A DNA stretch of 64,000 bases from Amyelois transitella. Lineage: Eukaryota > Arthropoda > Insecta > Lepidoptera > Pyralidae. Below are positions 32,704 through 44,300 of this stretch, one piece after another (within the stretch, counting starts at the first letter, position 1; each line of letters begins with the position of its first letter). Both the position numbers and the translations under genes were made by a program. The stretch lies in assembly GCF_032362555.1 (NCBI RefSeq), contig NC_083522.1:3822001-3886000 (forward strand), written 5' to 3'. The notes beneath the pieces are model-generated. The model saw only the letters and a program-made list of their open reading frames with translations, did no database searches and was not told where the DNA came from.

Positions 32704-33851
32704 ATGCAGAAATATGAGAAACTTGAAAAAATCGGTGAAGGAACATATGGGACAGTTTTTAAGGCTAAAAATAAAGAGACCCATGAAATTGTAGCTCTCA
32801 AACGTGTAAGGTTAGATGACGACGATGAAGGCGTCCCATCGTCTGCTTTACGCGAAATTTGCTTACTGAAGGAGCTTAAGCATAAAAACATTGTAAGATT
32901 ATACGATGTCCTTCATAGCGAAAAGAAGTTGACGCTTGTGTTTGAACACTGTGACCAAGATTTAAAAAAGTACTTTGATAGTCTTAATGGAGAGATAGAC
33001 TTAGACGTTGTGAAGTCATTTATGTATCAATTACTTCGTGGACTTGCCTTTTGCCATAGCCACAATGTTCTACACCGAGATTTAAAGCCCCAAAACTTGT
33101 TGATAAATAAAAACGGTGAATTGAAGCTAGCAGATTTTGGTTTAGCTAGAGCTTTTGGTATTCCTGTGAAGTGTTATTCAGCTGAGGTTGTCACCCTGTG
33201 GTATCGGCCTCCAGACGTTCTTTTTGGGGCTAAATTGTATACAACTAGTATTGATATGTGGTCAGCAGGTTGCATTTTTGCTGAACTTGCAAACTCTGGA
33301 CGTCCATTATTCCCAGGTTCTGATGTTGATGATCAATTGAAGAGGATTTTTAAATTACTAGGTAAATTTTTAAATTGTTTAATATTTTATTGAATAGCTC
33401 TAGTTTTAGGCATAAATATATCAGTTTAATAAAATCACTTTTAGAACTAATGGTACAGTGTAAACCATCAAAGTACGATAAACATGATATGCAGTGTAAA
33501 CAGACCGATCTCATAGTTGGTCACACATATTATTTACAGACACTCGCACAAACCTAAGGCGTCCTTCAAATTGTAAATGAAAACTAAATTCTGACTACTT
33601 ATGTTTTTTAAGGAACACCAAATGAAGACACTTGGGCTGGAGTGACACAGTTGCCAGATTATAAGCCACTGCCAATTTACCAACCCAGCCTAGGGCTCGC
33701 CCAAGTAGTCCCTCGTTTGCCAGCCAGAGGAAGAGACCTACTTGCACGGCTCCTCACTTGCAACCCAGCTTTAAGGATGCCTGCTGACGATGCTATGGCA
33801 CATGCTTACTTCCATGACCTGAATCCATCAGTCAAGAATGACCGATGTTAA
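32704..33851 (+). CDS. Cdk5: Cyclin-dependent kinase 5
   Basis: Cdk5 is a proline-directed Ser/Thr kinase activated by p35-type partners and acts mainly in neurons. It has two exons, 32704-33361 and 33613-33851 (897 nt, 298 aa; human 292 aa). Visible motifs are the glycine loop [19 protein letters not shown] with the catalytic lysine, the helix PSSALRE (the Cdk5 variant of PSTAIRE), [11 protein letters not shown], and [32 protein letters not shown]. Cdk5 differs from Cdk1 and Cdk2 in having serine in the activation loop, and [12 protein letters not shown] matches Cdk5. A polyadenylation signal AATAAA lies at 34327. The gene is convergent with the heat-shock gene downstream. Confidence 0.97.
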
Positions 33852-34364
33852 CAATCAATACATCCATACAAATGCACCTCAGAACTGCTAGTTTGTGATA
33901 AAAATGATGATGAGGTGCAGGAGTGTTGTGATGAAGAAACTTTTGCTTAATGATAAGGACAATTTAGTGTTTTTAGGACATGTCTTAATCAGGCAACATT
34001 CTGCTCAATACATGTAATGTTTTTGAGTGTCAAAAAACGAATATTGACTATGATGGTTATGTTGCATTATGGTGTGTGTAGGTACGCGCATTATGTTGCC
34101 TAATGGACATAAAAATGATAAGCTGTATAAAATGGTAAATTATTTATTCTTTTATTTATTTGATAAACTTTTATCTTCACCAGTTTTTTCCCACATTGAT
34201 CTCAAATATTACATGATACTTTCATAAGAAATTTTTATTTTTGTGGGGTTTTATTAAAAGCAAACCTTTGAGAAGATGTAATGATGTAAAATATAAGTAA
34301 AATAAGTAAAACTTTTTAGTATGTGCAATAAATGTAAGTAATACTTGTGTCAATAGTGCTTGAA
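33852..34364. other. Convergent 3' ends of Cdk5 and the small heat-shock gene
   Basis: This is non-coding. It carries the Cdk5 3' UTR with AATAAA at 34327-34332, and on the other strand TTTATT motifs near 34142-34160 that may end the heat-shock transcript. The two 3' UTRs may overlap. Confidence 0.55.
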
Positions 34365-35327
34365 TTAAATATTTTCAGCTGCCTCCTTTAGCTCTGCACT
34401 GATAGCTTCACTAACAAACTCACTAATTTGTTCACCTGACATCTTCATACGTGATGTGATGGAAGATTTATATGAAGAAATCTCTTCACTGGCTAGACAT
34501 TCCTTCATGCTTTTAAATTTGGATGTCTCTGTTGTATTAGTAACATTTGTCTCTGATACCTTTTCTATCAATTCTTCCATAGAAGCCTTTGATTGCTCAA
34601 CTATATTTTCAGATTTCATTTGAGAAGTACAAGCATCCATTTGTACAATATCAGAAGTCATTCTTAACTTATCTGTTTCTTTTCTTGCCTCCATTTGCAT
34701 TTTATCAGCACACATTAAAACATTGTTACTTTTATTTGTTTCCAGAAAACATAAATCTTCTTTGGGTCGAAAATTCACCAGATTTTTGACTTCTACGTCA
34801 TTATTTCTGTTATCTTCTAATTGTCTAAAGTTACTTTCTGTCTTCATTTCTGCTTCCTTTTTCAAACTTGGACCACACATTTCAATTGGCACTGTTATTT
34901 CTTTATCATGCATATTCGTGGTCTTTTTGCGAGCTATTACACTGAGTAATCCATCGGAAGACAAAGTTGAAGATACTTGTTCTGAGAGACATTCATTTGG
35001 TAAAACATATCGTCTTTTGAACTGTCTCGATACAACCCCGTGGTTATCTTGTCTGTCTTCGTGTTTACCTTCCACAATAATTTCTTTACCTATAACTTTG
35101 ACACTAATTTCATTCGGTAGAAAATGTTGTACATCTAAAGTAATTTGGAACTTATCTTTTTGGTCATCTATTGTTGACCCAAAATCTTTGACTTCACTGT
35201 CGATGCACCACTTCCACGGCCTGTGGTAATTTGGTCCAATAGATGCATAGCAAGGGACTATTAGATCTTGAGGGCTGATGCACATTCCAAAATTCTGTTC
35301 CAGTAAACGATTCCTCGTGAAATTCAT
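34365..35327 (-). CDS. Small heat-shock protein with long C-terminal tail
   Basis: Small heat-shock proteins bind unfolding proteins as oligomers. This is a single exon of 320 aa, started at the ATG of MNFTRNRLLEQNFG. The open frame extends upstream but has no ATG there, and a TATAAAA motif lies at 35388-35394, about 60 nt upstream. The alpha-crystallin domain covers about residues 57-135 (DKFQITLDVQHFLPNEISVKVIGKEIIVEGKHEDR to GLLSVIARK). It includes the family pattern HFLPNEISVK and RRYVLP. Typical insect members are about 180-200 aa. This one adds about 170 residues rich in Glu, Lys, Ser and Met. Lack of introns and a TATA box fit heat-inducible members, though induction is not shown by the sequence. 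Confidence 0.85.
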   Translation of the reverse strand: MNFTRNRLLEQNFGMCISPQDLIVPCYASIGPNYHRPWKWCIDSEVKDFGSTIDDQKDKFQITLDVQHFLPNEISVKVIGKEIIVEGKHEDRQDNHGVVSRQFKRRYVLPNECLSEQVSSTLSSDGLLSVIARKKTTNMHDKEITVPIEMCGPSLKKEAEMKTESNFRQLEDNRNNDVEVKNLVNFRPKEDLCFLETNKSNNVLMCADKMQMEARKETDKLRMTSDIVQMDACTSQMKSENIVEQSKASMEELIEKVSETNVTNTTETSKFKSMKECLASEEISSYKSSITSRMKMSGEQISEFVSEAISAELKEAAENI

Positions 35328-35387
35328 TTTGACGGTGATGATGTCGCGATCACTACCACCTGAGAGCAGTATCACTATTTCAACCGA

Positions 35388-35394
35388 TTTTATA
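35388..35394 (-). promoter_or_regulatory. TATA box of the small heat-shock gene
   Basis: TATAAAA on the minus strand lies about 60 nt before the chosen ATG. A second candidate, ATATAAAAA, lies about 55 nt further upstream near 35446. Confidence 0.5.
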
Positions 35395-36099
35395 CATGAG
35401 GCATTTCCTCTATTGCATATGGTTGCCACTTGGAAGTGTATGTTTTTATATGATTTACTACTCTCGCGATAATTTTCAAAAAAGTTACCTGTGTTATTCC
35501 TGTCCTTAATTTTTTGTGCCAATTGTCGTCATAATCGGCCCAGTTGAGTCCTTACAAACACAAAAAAATCAAATTATTTTTTTCTATTACGGGCATTTCA
35601 TTCGCATGCAGCGGCTATTTAGTTTATGTGAAGCAGAAGCAATGATTGTGGCTTAACTACCACAAAGGAGATCTTCCGCCAAGCTAAGTGTTATACCTGG
35701 AGAACCGCGACACCCACAATGTCTAATCGGAGGTTGTATTTATGCTATCAAATTTGCGAAATCTTTAATGTCGCGATTTTGTACGCTCGAAATGATAGGC
35801 AATTACACTATAGACAGCCCTTCTAGTAAAGAATAAATCTATCGTTTGGTGCATGCTTTCTATTGAAGATTTTCATACTGCCAACCCTACCAAATATCAA
35901 TAGTGATAAATGCTTGAACTTTCACGTTTATTTATAGGCTGGCATTTGTAAGTGTTACAAGCAGACAACTTCTCTAATAATAGACTGATTAAGATAAACG
36001 TAAAAGTCAGATCTGTAATATGTAAGGTCACAAAAACATTAAAAGATTAAGATGAATTAAGTACCTAATTTATTTACAAAAAAAAAAAAGAAAAACAAT
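35395..36099. other. Intergenic between the heat-shock gene and Psf3
   Basis: No gene is seen. The right edge holds the short Psf3 3' UTR, with AATAAA on the minus strand (36069-36074) only about 26 nt after the stop codon. The left part would contain the heat-shock gene promoter. Confidence 0.5.
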
Positions 36100-37758
36100 T
36101 TAAATCATTTCCAATTCAGCCCTCTTCCGTTTCCTGTGATTCGCAACCATGTTAGCTGTTGTGAGGACAGAGTCTCCCCTTTGCAACCAGGCTGAGAGAG
36201 CTCTTTCAGTACTAGCAGCCGCAGCGGCACGCTCCCGCTCACTAGCAGAAAGTGGCTGCATGGAACCAAGTGAATCCGTGGATACACTGGCTGCTAATAG
36301 CATTCTAAACCTCTGTTTAAAAGTCTGTAACAGAAAAGAGTAAAAAATGTACTGTTAAATTCGCCAACTACGATATGAGAGTTTCAAGTAGCAAATAAAG
36401 TACACACACTTTTTATATATTGAAAAATATAAGCTACCTAAAATTATCTCTTTGATGAACTACTTCGTAGTAATTTTGAATTTCAAATTTTTTCACTCGA
36501 ATTACTTAATAAAAAACAATACATGTAACTTTTTACAACTAGCCAGTAACATGTGAGAAAGATGCTGATACTATTTAATGTGTGTACTTAATAGGCTGAC
36601 AAATAGTAGAAAATGAAGAGATTCTTTACATAAATTTCAACAGGTGCCATTTTTTTTAATTTGTCACTTATTTTGTTATGGCTTGACTGGCTATTACAGA
36701 TTATATTTTTTTAGAGAATTCTATTTTTAAACCAACTTAAAAAAAAAATGTTATAAATTATATTCATTAAATATTTTTTTATGTAAGTGGATAATTCTGA
36801 ATACAAGGGAACAAAGCTGTTTGGAACTTATTAACAACTATTGGCAAACCAAATTCTGTCAAGCAAGTTTGCTTCATATTCAGATTGATGATAGAAATGG
36901 TTTTTTTTTGTTGTAACTACATACATGCATACATATGGTCACGTCTAAATCCCTTGCAGGGTTGACAGAGCCAATAGTCTTGAAAAGACTGAATGGCCAC
37001 GTTCAGCTATTTGGCTTATTGATAGAATTGAGATTCAAATAGTGACAGGTTGCTAGCCCATCGCCTAAAGAAGAATCCCAAGTTTGTAAGCCTATCCCTT
37101 AGTCGCCTTCTACGACATCCATGGGAAAGAGATGAAGTGGTCCTATTCTTTTTTTCATTGGTGCCGGGAACCACACAGCACTTGTTGTAACTAGAACTTT
37201 ACAATGCATACTTTTAAGAGAAAAACAGTTATTGTTAAGGCTTGGTTGATAAAATAGAAATTAAGTGTGCTTTCAAGTATATGTTATATATATAAGTAGT
37301 ATGTAATGGGTGGAATCCATACATTAACAAGGGTGGCAGCAACATCCCCCTTTATGTCATACTTAGCAATGTAACATCCCAATTCATAAAAATACTGTCC
37401 CAATTTATGCATATCTACAGTACAAGCATCTGCATTCAGGATTTCTCTATATGCATCTTTGTATATCTTTGGTAAGTCTACACCAACTAATGGTGGTCTT
37501 CTTGCATGTAAAGATTCCGCTAACCACAATGGAATTTCAACATGGGATCCAGCTTTTAAATCTTCTTCGGTAGCAGATGGATCTAAAAAGCCTGTAAATA
37601 AAATGATCAAAAAGAAATAATCACATAAAGACCTAAAAAATAACAATAATAAACATTTTCAACATACCCATTTTAGGCAACTCGTGCAAAAATTTACTTG
37701 GCACTTTTTCATTTGATACTAATATGTCGAAAACCGATAAATAATTAGAATGAGCCAT
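36100..37758 (-). CDS. GINS3: GINS complex subunit Psf3
   Basis: Psf3 is one of four GINS subunits. GINS joins Cdc45 and MCM2-7 to form the replicative helicase. Three exons are read on the minus strand: 37668-37758, 37323-37591 and 36100-36324 (585 nt, 194 aa; human 216 aa). Diagnostic regions are FLDPSATEEDLKAGSHVEIPLWLAE, VDLPKIYKDAYREILNADACTVDMHKLGQYFYELG, TLVNTFKQRFRMLL and the final DSVLTTANMVANHRKRKRAELEMI. All match the Psf3 pattern, including the basic KRKR tail. Phases agree. A SINE-A copy sits in intron 2. The start is 584 bp from the divergent Rap1-like gene. Confidence 0.93.
36920..37181 (-). repeat. SINE-A, full-length copy in Psf3 intron 2
   Basis: The copy is flanked by perfect 12-bp direct repeats TTGTTGTAACTA at 36908-36919 and 37182-37193. 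The tail side is (CATA)n-like and the head side ends GCCGGGAACCACACAGCAC. Confidence 0.8.
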
Positions 37759-38342
37759 GTGAAATTAATATATTTTGTTTTGTTTTGCTTTGGTAAGTGA
37801 ACGAGTAGCCTCTCTGTAACCTACGTTCCCGCCAAAATTATTGTCAATGTCAAGTCAACGGCGCGGTTGTCATCGTCATGCATCATGCATAGTGCATTTC
37901 TTTGACCACGCACGGTCCTCCAAACTTACTCCCAAAGAATGTGCCCGCACTAGTTGTGGTGTGGTTGGCAACACTTCTACCTCTCTGTCACATTGTCTTG
38001 TCAGTTTTGTCACTGAGTTTTGTGTTTTTTAAATTAACTCGGAGCTTTCTGTTCTGTGGTGTTGTTTTTTCGATTTGGTGGACAATTTTCCCGGATGAGA
38101 ATTTTGAGTTTAGATCGTCAACGTTGAGATCAATTTTCTTTTCGATACTGCCGCTGATCTACCTACCTTCTCTTTAATTGAAATGAGTTCTTTATTTCTG
38201 GTTGTAGGTATGGTTGCGCCCGCTAAGTAACGGCGAAATATCGTATCGTGTGGATTTACTTAGGTCAGCTTTTCTGCTCCGCGTCACCTTTTGATCAAAC
38301 AAACCTTTTATCGTGCCGGAGTGCGATATCTATACTTACAAG
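37759..38342. promoter_or_regulatory. Bidirectional promoter region between Psf3 and the Rap1-like gene
   Basis: Only 584 bp separate the two start codons, which face away from each other, so both promoters must lie here. I see no TATA box. The region is richer in GC than the surrounding introns. Confidence 0.5.
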
Positions 38343-41300
38343 ATGTCCGGGTATGTTGAAAAATTTACTGGCTACTAGCAAATGTCTATTTATTGTTATC
38401 CAAGATCAACCCGGCTACAAGGGTTATGTGTTAACTTTCGCTTCATAGGTATATCCCTTTTTATTCACAAGTTGTAATATCTGCTTTACACAACGATTTG
38501 GGTATGAGTTCACTGGAATTATTGTATAACCTACTTGTTTATTTGATTTTATTAGGAGAGCATATACTATGAAAGAGATGAAGAGTATAGTGGACTATGT
38601 AAATAAACGTAAGGCCTATGGAGAAATAAAAGGAAGAAAATTTTGGACAGATTTTGCTTGTTCAAATGTAAGTATACTTAACTTTAAAATTTTAGCTTAC
38701 ATACATATGTATAGGTCAATCACTTGCAGTAGAAGAAGCTTGAAAGTAATATAAAAACACCATATGTTTGTTTACACAAAAGAAAAAGGAATGAACGTAA
38801 TATTAATTATAGTTTTATTCTTATCAATGCTGTTGTTCTGATCTAGCTTTCGAAGTGTTGAGGTTAGACAAATGTTGCTCTAGGTAAAAACTGTTCTATG
38901 TAGTCCTGACCCAATGTTCACCGTGCCTATTGCCACAACCTGAGTGTAGTTCCTGTGGTTTCATCCAGATGGAATATGTTACTTCTTAATTGATTAATAA
39001 ATTTTATTTTTAATTCTTTATCATTGGTTTAAATAGTTGGTTTATTGATAAGTATGTAATTTTTTAGTTGACAACAAGAACATGGCAGAGTCTCAAGGAG
39101 ACATTTTTGAAGAGGATTTTACCTGACATCCACAACCCATATTATGGTCTTACGAAATCAGAAATATGTAGTTTTAAACAGGGGTTGGTATATCATTTTT
39201 TATGCTTTTATGATAACTAGTCTAACCTTTTATAATTCTCACCTTAAAATTGTTCTCACCTTAATACCTATGTTTAATTTCTTAATTAATATATTTTATA
39301 AATTCACTTTTTCATCAATTTGCCTTTTTTTAAAGTTCATTATTTTGCTCCGGCTTAATAGCTATATAACAAAAAAGTCTCACTGGAATCTCTTCAGTAG
39401 CTCAGGAGTTTTAAAAAATAGTTCTTTTTAATTTGTACTCTACTATTTGTTCATCACCTTAACTGTGGTATTTTTTTGCAAATATGTATATTCAATGTAC
39501 ATTTTATTTTTGCTTGTTTTGTTTCTTGTTTGATTGATAAACAAAATTGTTCAAAATATTAAATTATTAGGATATATTAAACATTATCATTGCCTTACAT
39601 GTCATATTTGTTTTTAGGTATGATATTGACTCAAGGAACACAAGTAAATTGGAATTCCAAACTATCAGTGATGAGTCCAATCATTCAAATGGTATGGAAA
39701 AGGTCTTGTCGTTTTTGTTTTCTTTTTCATAAATGCAATTATTCTCAAGCCTATTTATTATTTTTTAGCTGGGATTCCAGAAAATGAAAAGCCAAGCACA
39801 AGTACTTATAATGATGCAGAAAAGTCCGCAGGTGAGAATATCTCTCCTTCAACACTTGATGCGCGTACCAGGGCTTCTACGGAAACTATTATTCTTGACA
39901 ACTGTTACGAAAATGCTGAAGATATACAGAGAGATTTGGAATCTCCAAAAAGTAATAAACCAAAGGAGTCAGGATCTAAAGATGAAAAAGAAACACCAAG
40001 CAAATGTTTACGGGACTTAATAACTTATGCTGAACCATTTACACCAATGATGCAACAAGTTTTAGATGATTTTGCAACAGAAGATGAATTGGTAGAAGCA
40101 GATTTGGAAATACTTGAAAGTACTAATAATATAACTAAAAAAAATCAAAATAAAGGTAATTCTGAATTAGATAATGGGTCAGTTGTGACAAATAAGAAAA
40201 ATGAAGTGTCAACTGAAAAACTTGAAGAAAAGGTGGCCGAAATTGTTCAATCTGACAGTGTTAAAATACCATTAGGACAAGAGTCCAAAATAAGTGATGA
40301 TACAAGTGTAAGGAATAGCTCTGATGCTGTTGAAAATAGTAATGATAATGGCAAAACTATCAAAGAAAAACAGGTTTCTTACAGCCTTGACAAAAGAGAG
40401 AAGAACAAAAATTTTATTGATCTTACACATGATACTGCACACACACAAAATACCAACAATTCTACAGATTCAACCATACCAGGTAATCAAGAGGCGCTTA
40501 AAAATAAAACTCAGCCTGATCCACCCAAGGCTAATGATACAACAAAAGATGTTTTCAGAAAGTTGACACTATCAAGAAACAGGTCAAATTCACTGGATTT
40601 GAAGTCTAATGAAAAGAAAGAAATGTTAGTATTAAAGAACAAAAATGCAACTCAATCAGAAACTGAGGATAAAAGTGAGAAAACCATTGCAGAGAATAAA
40701 CAAGAAAAAAATGAAATCAGTAAATTGACTTCAAATGATTTTCAAAAGCTATTAATAAATAAAGAGGAAGAGAGCCGACAAGAAATCGCGTCACAAGTAA
40801 ATCCGTGTCTTAATAGCGTGAGCCTTTACGAAGAACAATTTAACAATGTCAAATACACTGATTCTGATTCAAGTGACGACTTCAATAATGACTCCGTTTT
40901 ACAAGTCCGCAAAGAAACGGAAATTACAAATACAGATAAAAATGGGACTGAAAAAGTGACAGAAGATAAAAATGAGGTTGAGAAAAAAGCAGATTATATT
41001 AACGAAACTGAAAAGGCACCACCAGCAGTTTTAAAAAATTCGGCAGATATTAATGAAATAGTTATTTTAAAATCACATTCCGAGACTGAAGAAAGTAATG
41101 AAGACGAAAATAAGGATAACCATGGCAAAGTAAAACCTGTTGATAAAAAAGAGATAAATAAAGCATTAGCAAGTGTGTTTGGATTTTCCAGTGGTAAGTT
41201 TCGCTTTGCTCGCATGCATGTTGAATGTGAACAGAGTAATAAAAATGTGTAAATGTTTCAGTATTTTATGAATGACGGATTAAGAAGGATGAAATAAAAA

Positions 41301-44300
41301 AATCGAAAACTTGCTAACAAAAAAAAAATCGGGGATTGCTAAAGAATTAAGCAGTATGATGGTAATTGGATATCTATAAGTATCAAAAGAAGAGTGGCAA
41401 TTTGGTGATTTTCTATAATGTTATAGGTAGATAACACGTAAACAATAAGTTGAAAGATTTTAATATACTTGTTATTTGTTGTAGGTGTGGTCAGTTCGAG
41501 TCGCAAGAGGAAGCTCAGTCGCCATCACCGCTCACCATCGTATAAGCAGTAAGTTACATTTTTTACAATTTTGAAGTGACATCTGTCTGTTGGTTCGTAG
41601 CTGCCGAATGGGTTAGGTTACGTAAGGTTACTTGCATAGTTGTGGAGGTCAGATGGGAGTCGCTTCGTATAAAAACCTGACTCAACCATTCTAGCATATA
41701 TTGTAGTTTCCGAACGGATGAACTGATGAAAAAAAATGGTTCTCAGTTCGACCTGCATGTATGTATGTTTATCAGCCATTATCTCGCGTTTCGCAAAGGT
41801 TTTTTATAATAGGAGAATATTTTAAAAATTAAATCGACTTCAAAAAAAGGACATCGATTGGAGGCGTTTCTCTTTTAACAAAAGTTATTTCAATTTTTAA
41901 ATTTCTGTTTTCCCTATAGCAACGCGAGCAACTCAAGCGAATGGACTTCAGAAAGCGACAGTGATTTCGTGTCGCCGCCGCGAGGACGCCGGAACAGATA
42001 TGCCAGAAAATATTTGTAAGTATACTTTTTTTTTTTACTTTAGGTGAGGACGATACCTTCCCATCTCTTTCCAATGGATATTATAAAAGTCTAATGAGAG
42101 TTTAGGTATACATTCATCTGTGCAGCTTTTACCATGAATCAATATGGATTAGGATAATCAAACGTTGCTGAGGTCAGACGGGAGACTTAATCATCGGCTA
42201 AAAAGAGAATCCCATGTTTATTAGACTTTCCCTTGATTGAATTTACAATCTGAACGGAAAGAGAAGGCGATGGCACAAACTTTTGTTTCCTCTTTGGCAC
42301 CAAATCAACATCGAAACTTGCACAAGACGAATGTATTCTCTTAGTCACTATTTATGAAATCTACGATTGGGTTTAACAGTCTGAATGGAGGAGACTTTAA
42401 AAAAAATATCTTGTATTTTTACAAGAGATAACAAAACTACTAAGTTTTTGGACTCTTTGTTACATCTCGTTTGACAACATACAGATATATTGAACAGTTA
42501 CTCACTTTCACATAGACGTGAAAAATAAGGCGGACGGAATTTTACTATACGGCAAAATGAAGCACCAATAGTATGCCGGTCCACTGTATAACTACTTGCC
42601 TCACGCACGCACTCTCACCAATAGTGTGACAATCAGCCGCCATTGCGTCATAGGTTATCTCATTTTCTGTCATTCACACATGCGTACAATGCCGCCATTA
42701 CGATGGTTCACTTTTTTTTAAGCCACACTACGTCTGCCTTTTTTTCTACGTCTATGCTCACATATTTCTTATTTTTGCTTTAAATGCTGCAGTCGTGCTT
42801 AAACTATAGATGTGACTTTGTTCATAGGAAACCGAAGTCAGCTCGTTTGATGCAACTTGAAGAGGATGGTGGCCTGTTCGTGATGCATGGCAAGAGGATT
42901 TACCCGCTGGTGAAGGATGGCAATTTAGTCAAGAATTACCTCACTTATTCTGTCGAGGGTATGTTTTTTGTAGCTTTTGCTGATGAATCTTAGTATAAAT
43001 GAATGTACTTTAAAAGTAAACTTAGCGAATGAAATTATAACCTTGAACAAGTCCATGTATCACGGTATTTGTCCACTACGGTTAGAATGATCCAATAAGT
43101 GTAATTACAAAACTCGAGAGTCGTGTTTAACTGGATGATTAATGGAGTTGAGATTCAAAGGACAGTGACAAGTTGTTAATATAAATACCTTTTATTTCCT
43201 AACACACACGCATATCTCGTCTTTCACGACAGGAGACAAACCAGAAGACAGAGCCAAAAGCCAAAAGTATCAATCACAATTACAAGACTTGCAACACCAT
43301 AATTAAATGGATGGAAGAATTGAGATTCAAAGATAGTGACAGATTGCTAGCTTTACCTCAAAAAATTATCAAAGTTTATAAGCCATGACATGACTTTTAA
43401 CGTCTTTACTTAAACTGTGTCTTATTATAAGATATAATGTAATAATTTGTAGTGAAAGGCTAATAAACTTGGGATTCTTTTTATAGGCGTTGGGCTAGCA
43501 ACTCGTCACTATTTGAATCTTAATTCTATCTTTAAGCCAGAAAGGCCTTTCAGACTGTTGGCTCTGTCCACCTCGTAAGGAATAAAGACGTGATTATGTG
43601 TATGTATAATTTATTTTTCAGGTGAGACGGAAGATGACCCTGCATATTGGAAGAAAAAATATAAAGATGAAAAGAAAAAGACAGAAGAACTTAAAAAGTA
43701 ATTATAAATTTGTTTTATTCAACGTTTTCTTAACATCCATTCACTTTAAGAATAGCAGACGGACTCTTTGGCGCAGCGGTAGTGCGCTTGTCTGTAACAC
43801 CATAGGTCCCGGGTTCGAATTCCGGCCAGAGCATGATGAGAAAAGAAGATTTTTCGATTGGCCTGGGTCTTGGATTTTTATCTTATCGTATTGTTGAGCA
43901 AGTATCACAAGTTTAGAACTTAGGTACTTAGAGGCTAACTCAATCTGTGTAATCCGTATATTTATTTATTTTCAGTAATTCACTCACTTCTCTTGTAATA
44001 AATCCTATTCGTGCCTCAATAAGCTCTCTCTTTTTGTTACATACATAAAGTCACGTCTATATCCCATACAAGGTAGACAGAGCCAACAGTCTTGAAGAGA
44101 CTGATAGGCCACATTTGGCTTTATGATAGAATTGAGATTAAGACATGTGATATAGAATTGAAAATAGTGAGACAGGTTGCTATCTCATCGCCTAAAAGAA
44201 GAATCCCAAGTTTATAAGCCGGATAGGCTTATAAAATCAGTCAGTAACTTCAGTCGCCTTTTACGACATCAATGGGAAAGAGATAGAGTGGTCCTATGCT

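Noticed and set aside
35328-35522. Upstream extension of the small heat-shock frame
   Set aside because: It would need a TTG start. The extension contains TATA-like motifs and no family similarity, so the ATG at 35327 is preferred.
38248-38448. 66-codon frame over the start of the Rap1-like gene as an upstream exon
   Set aside because: It ends in a stop before the only nearby donor and is not in phase with the Myb exon. The MSG start at 38343 with donor GTATGT fits the phase.
43757-43850. Second tRNA-like sequence
   Set aside because: It is the same SINE family as the copy at 28815-29060, not a functional tRNA gene.
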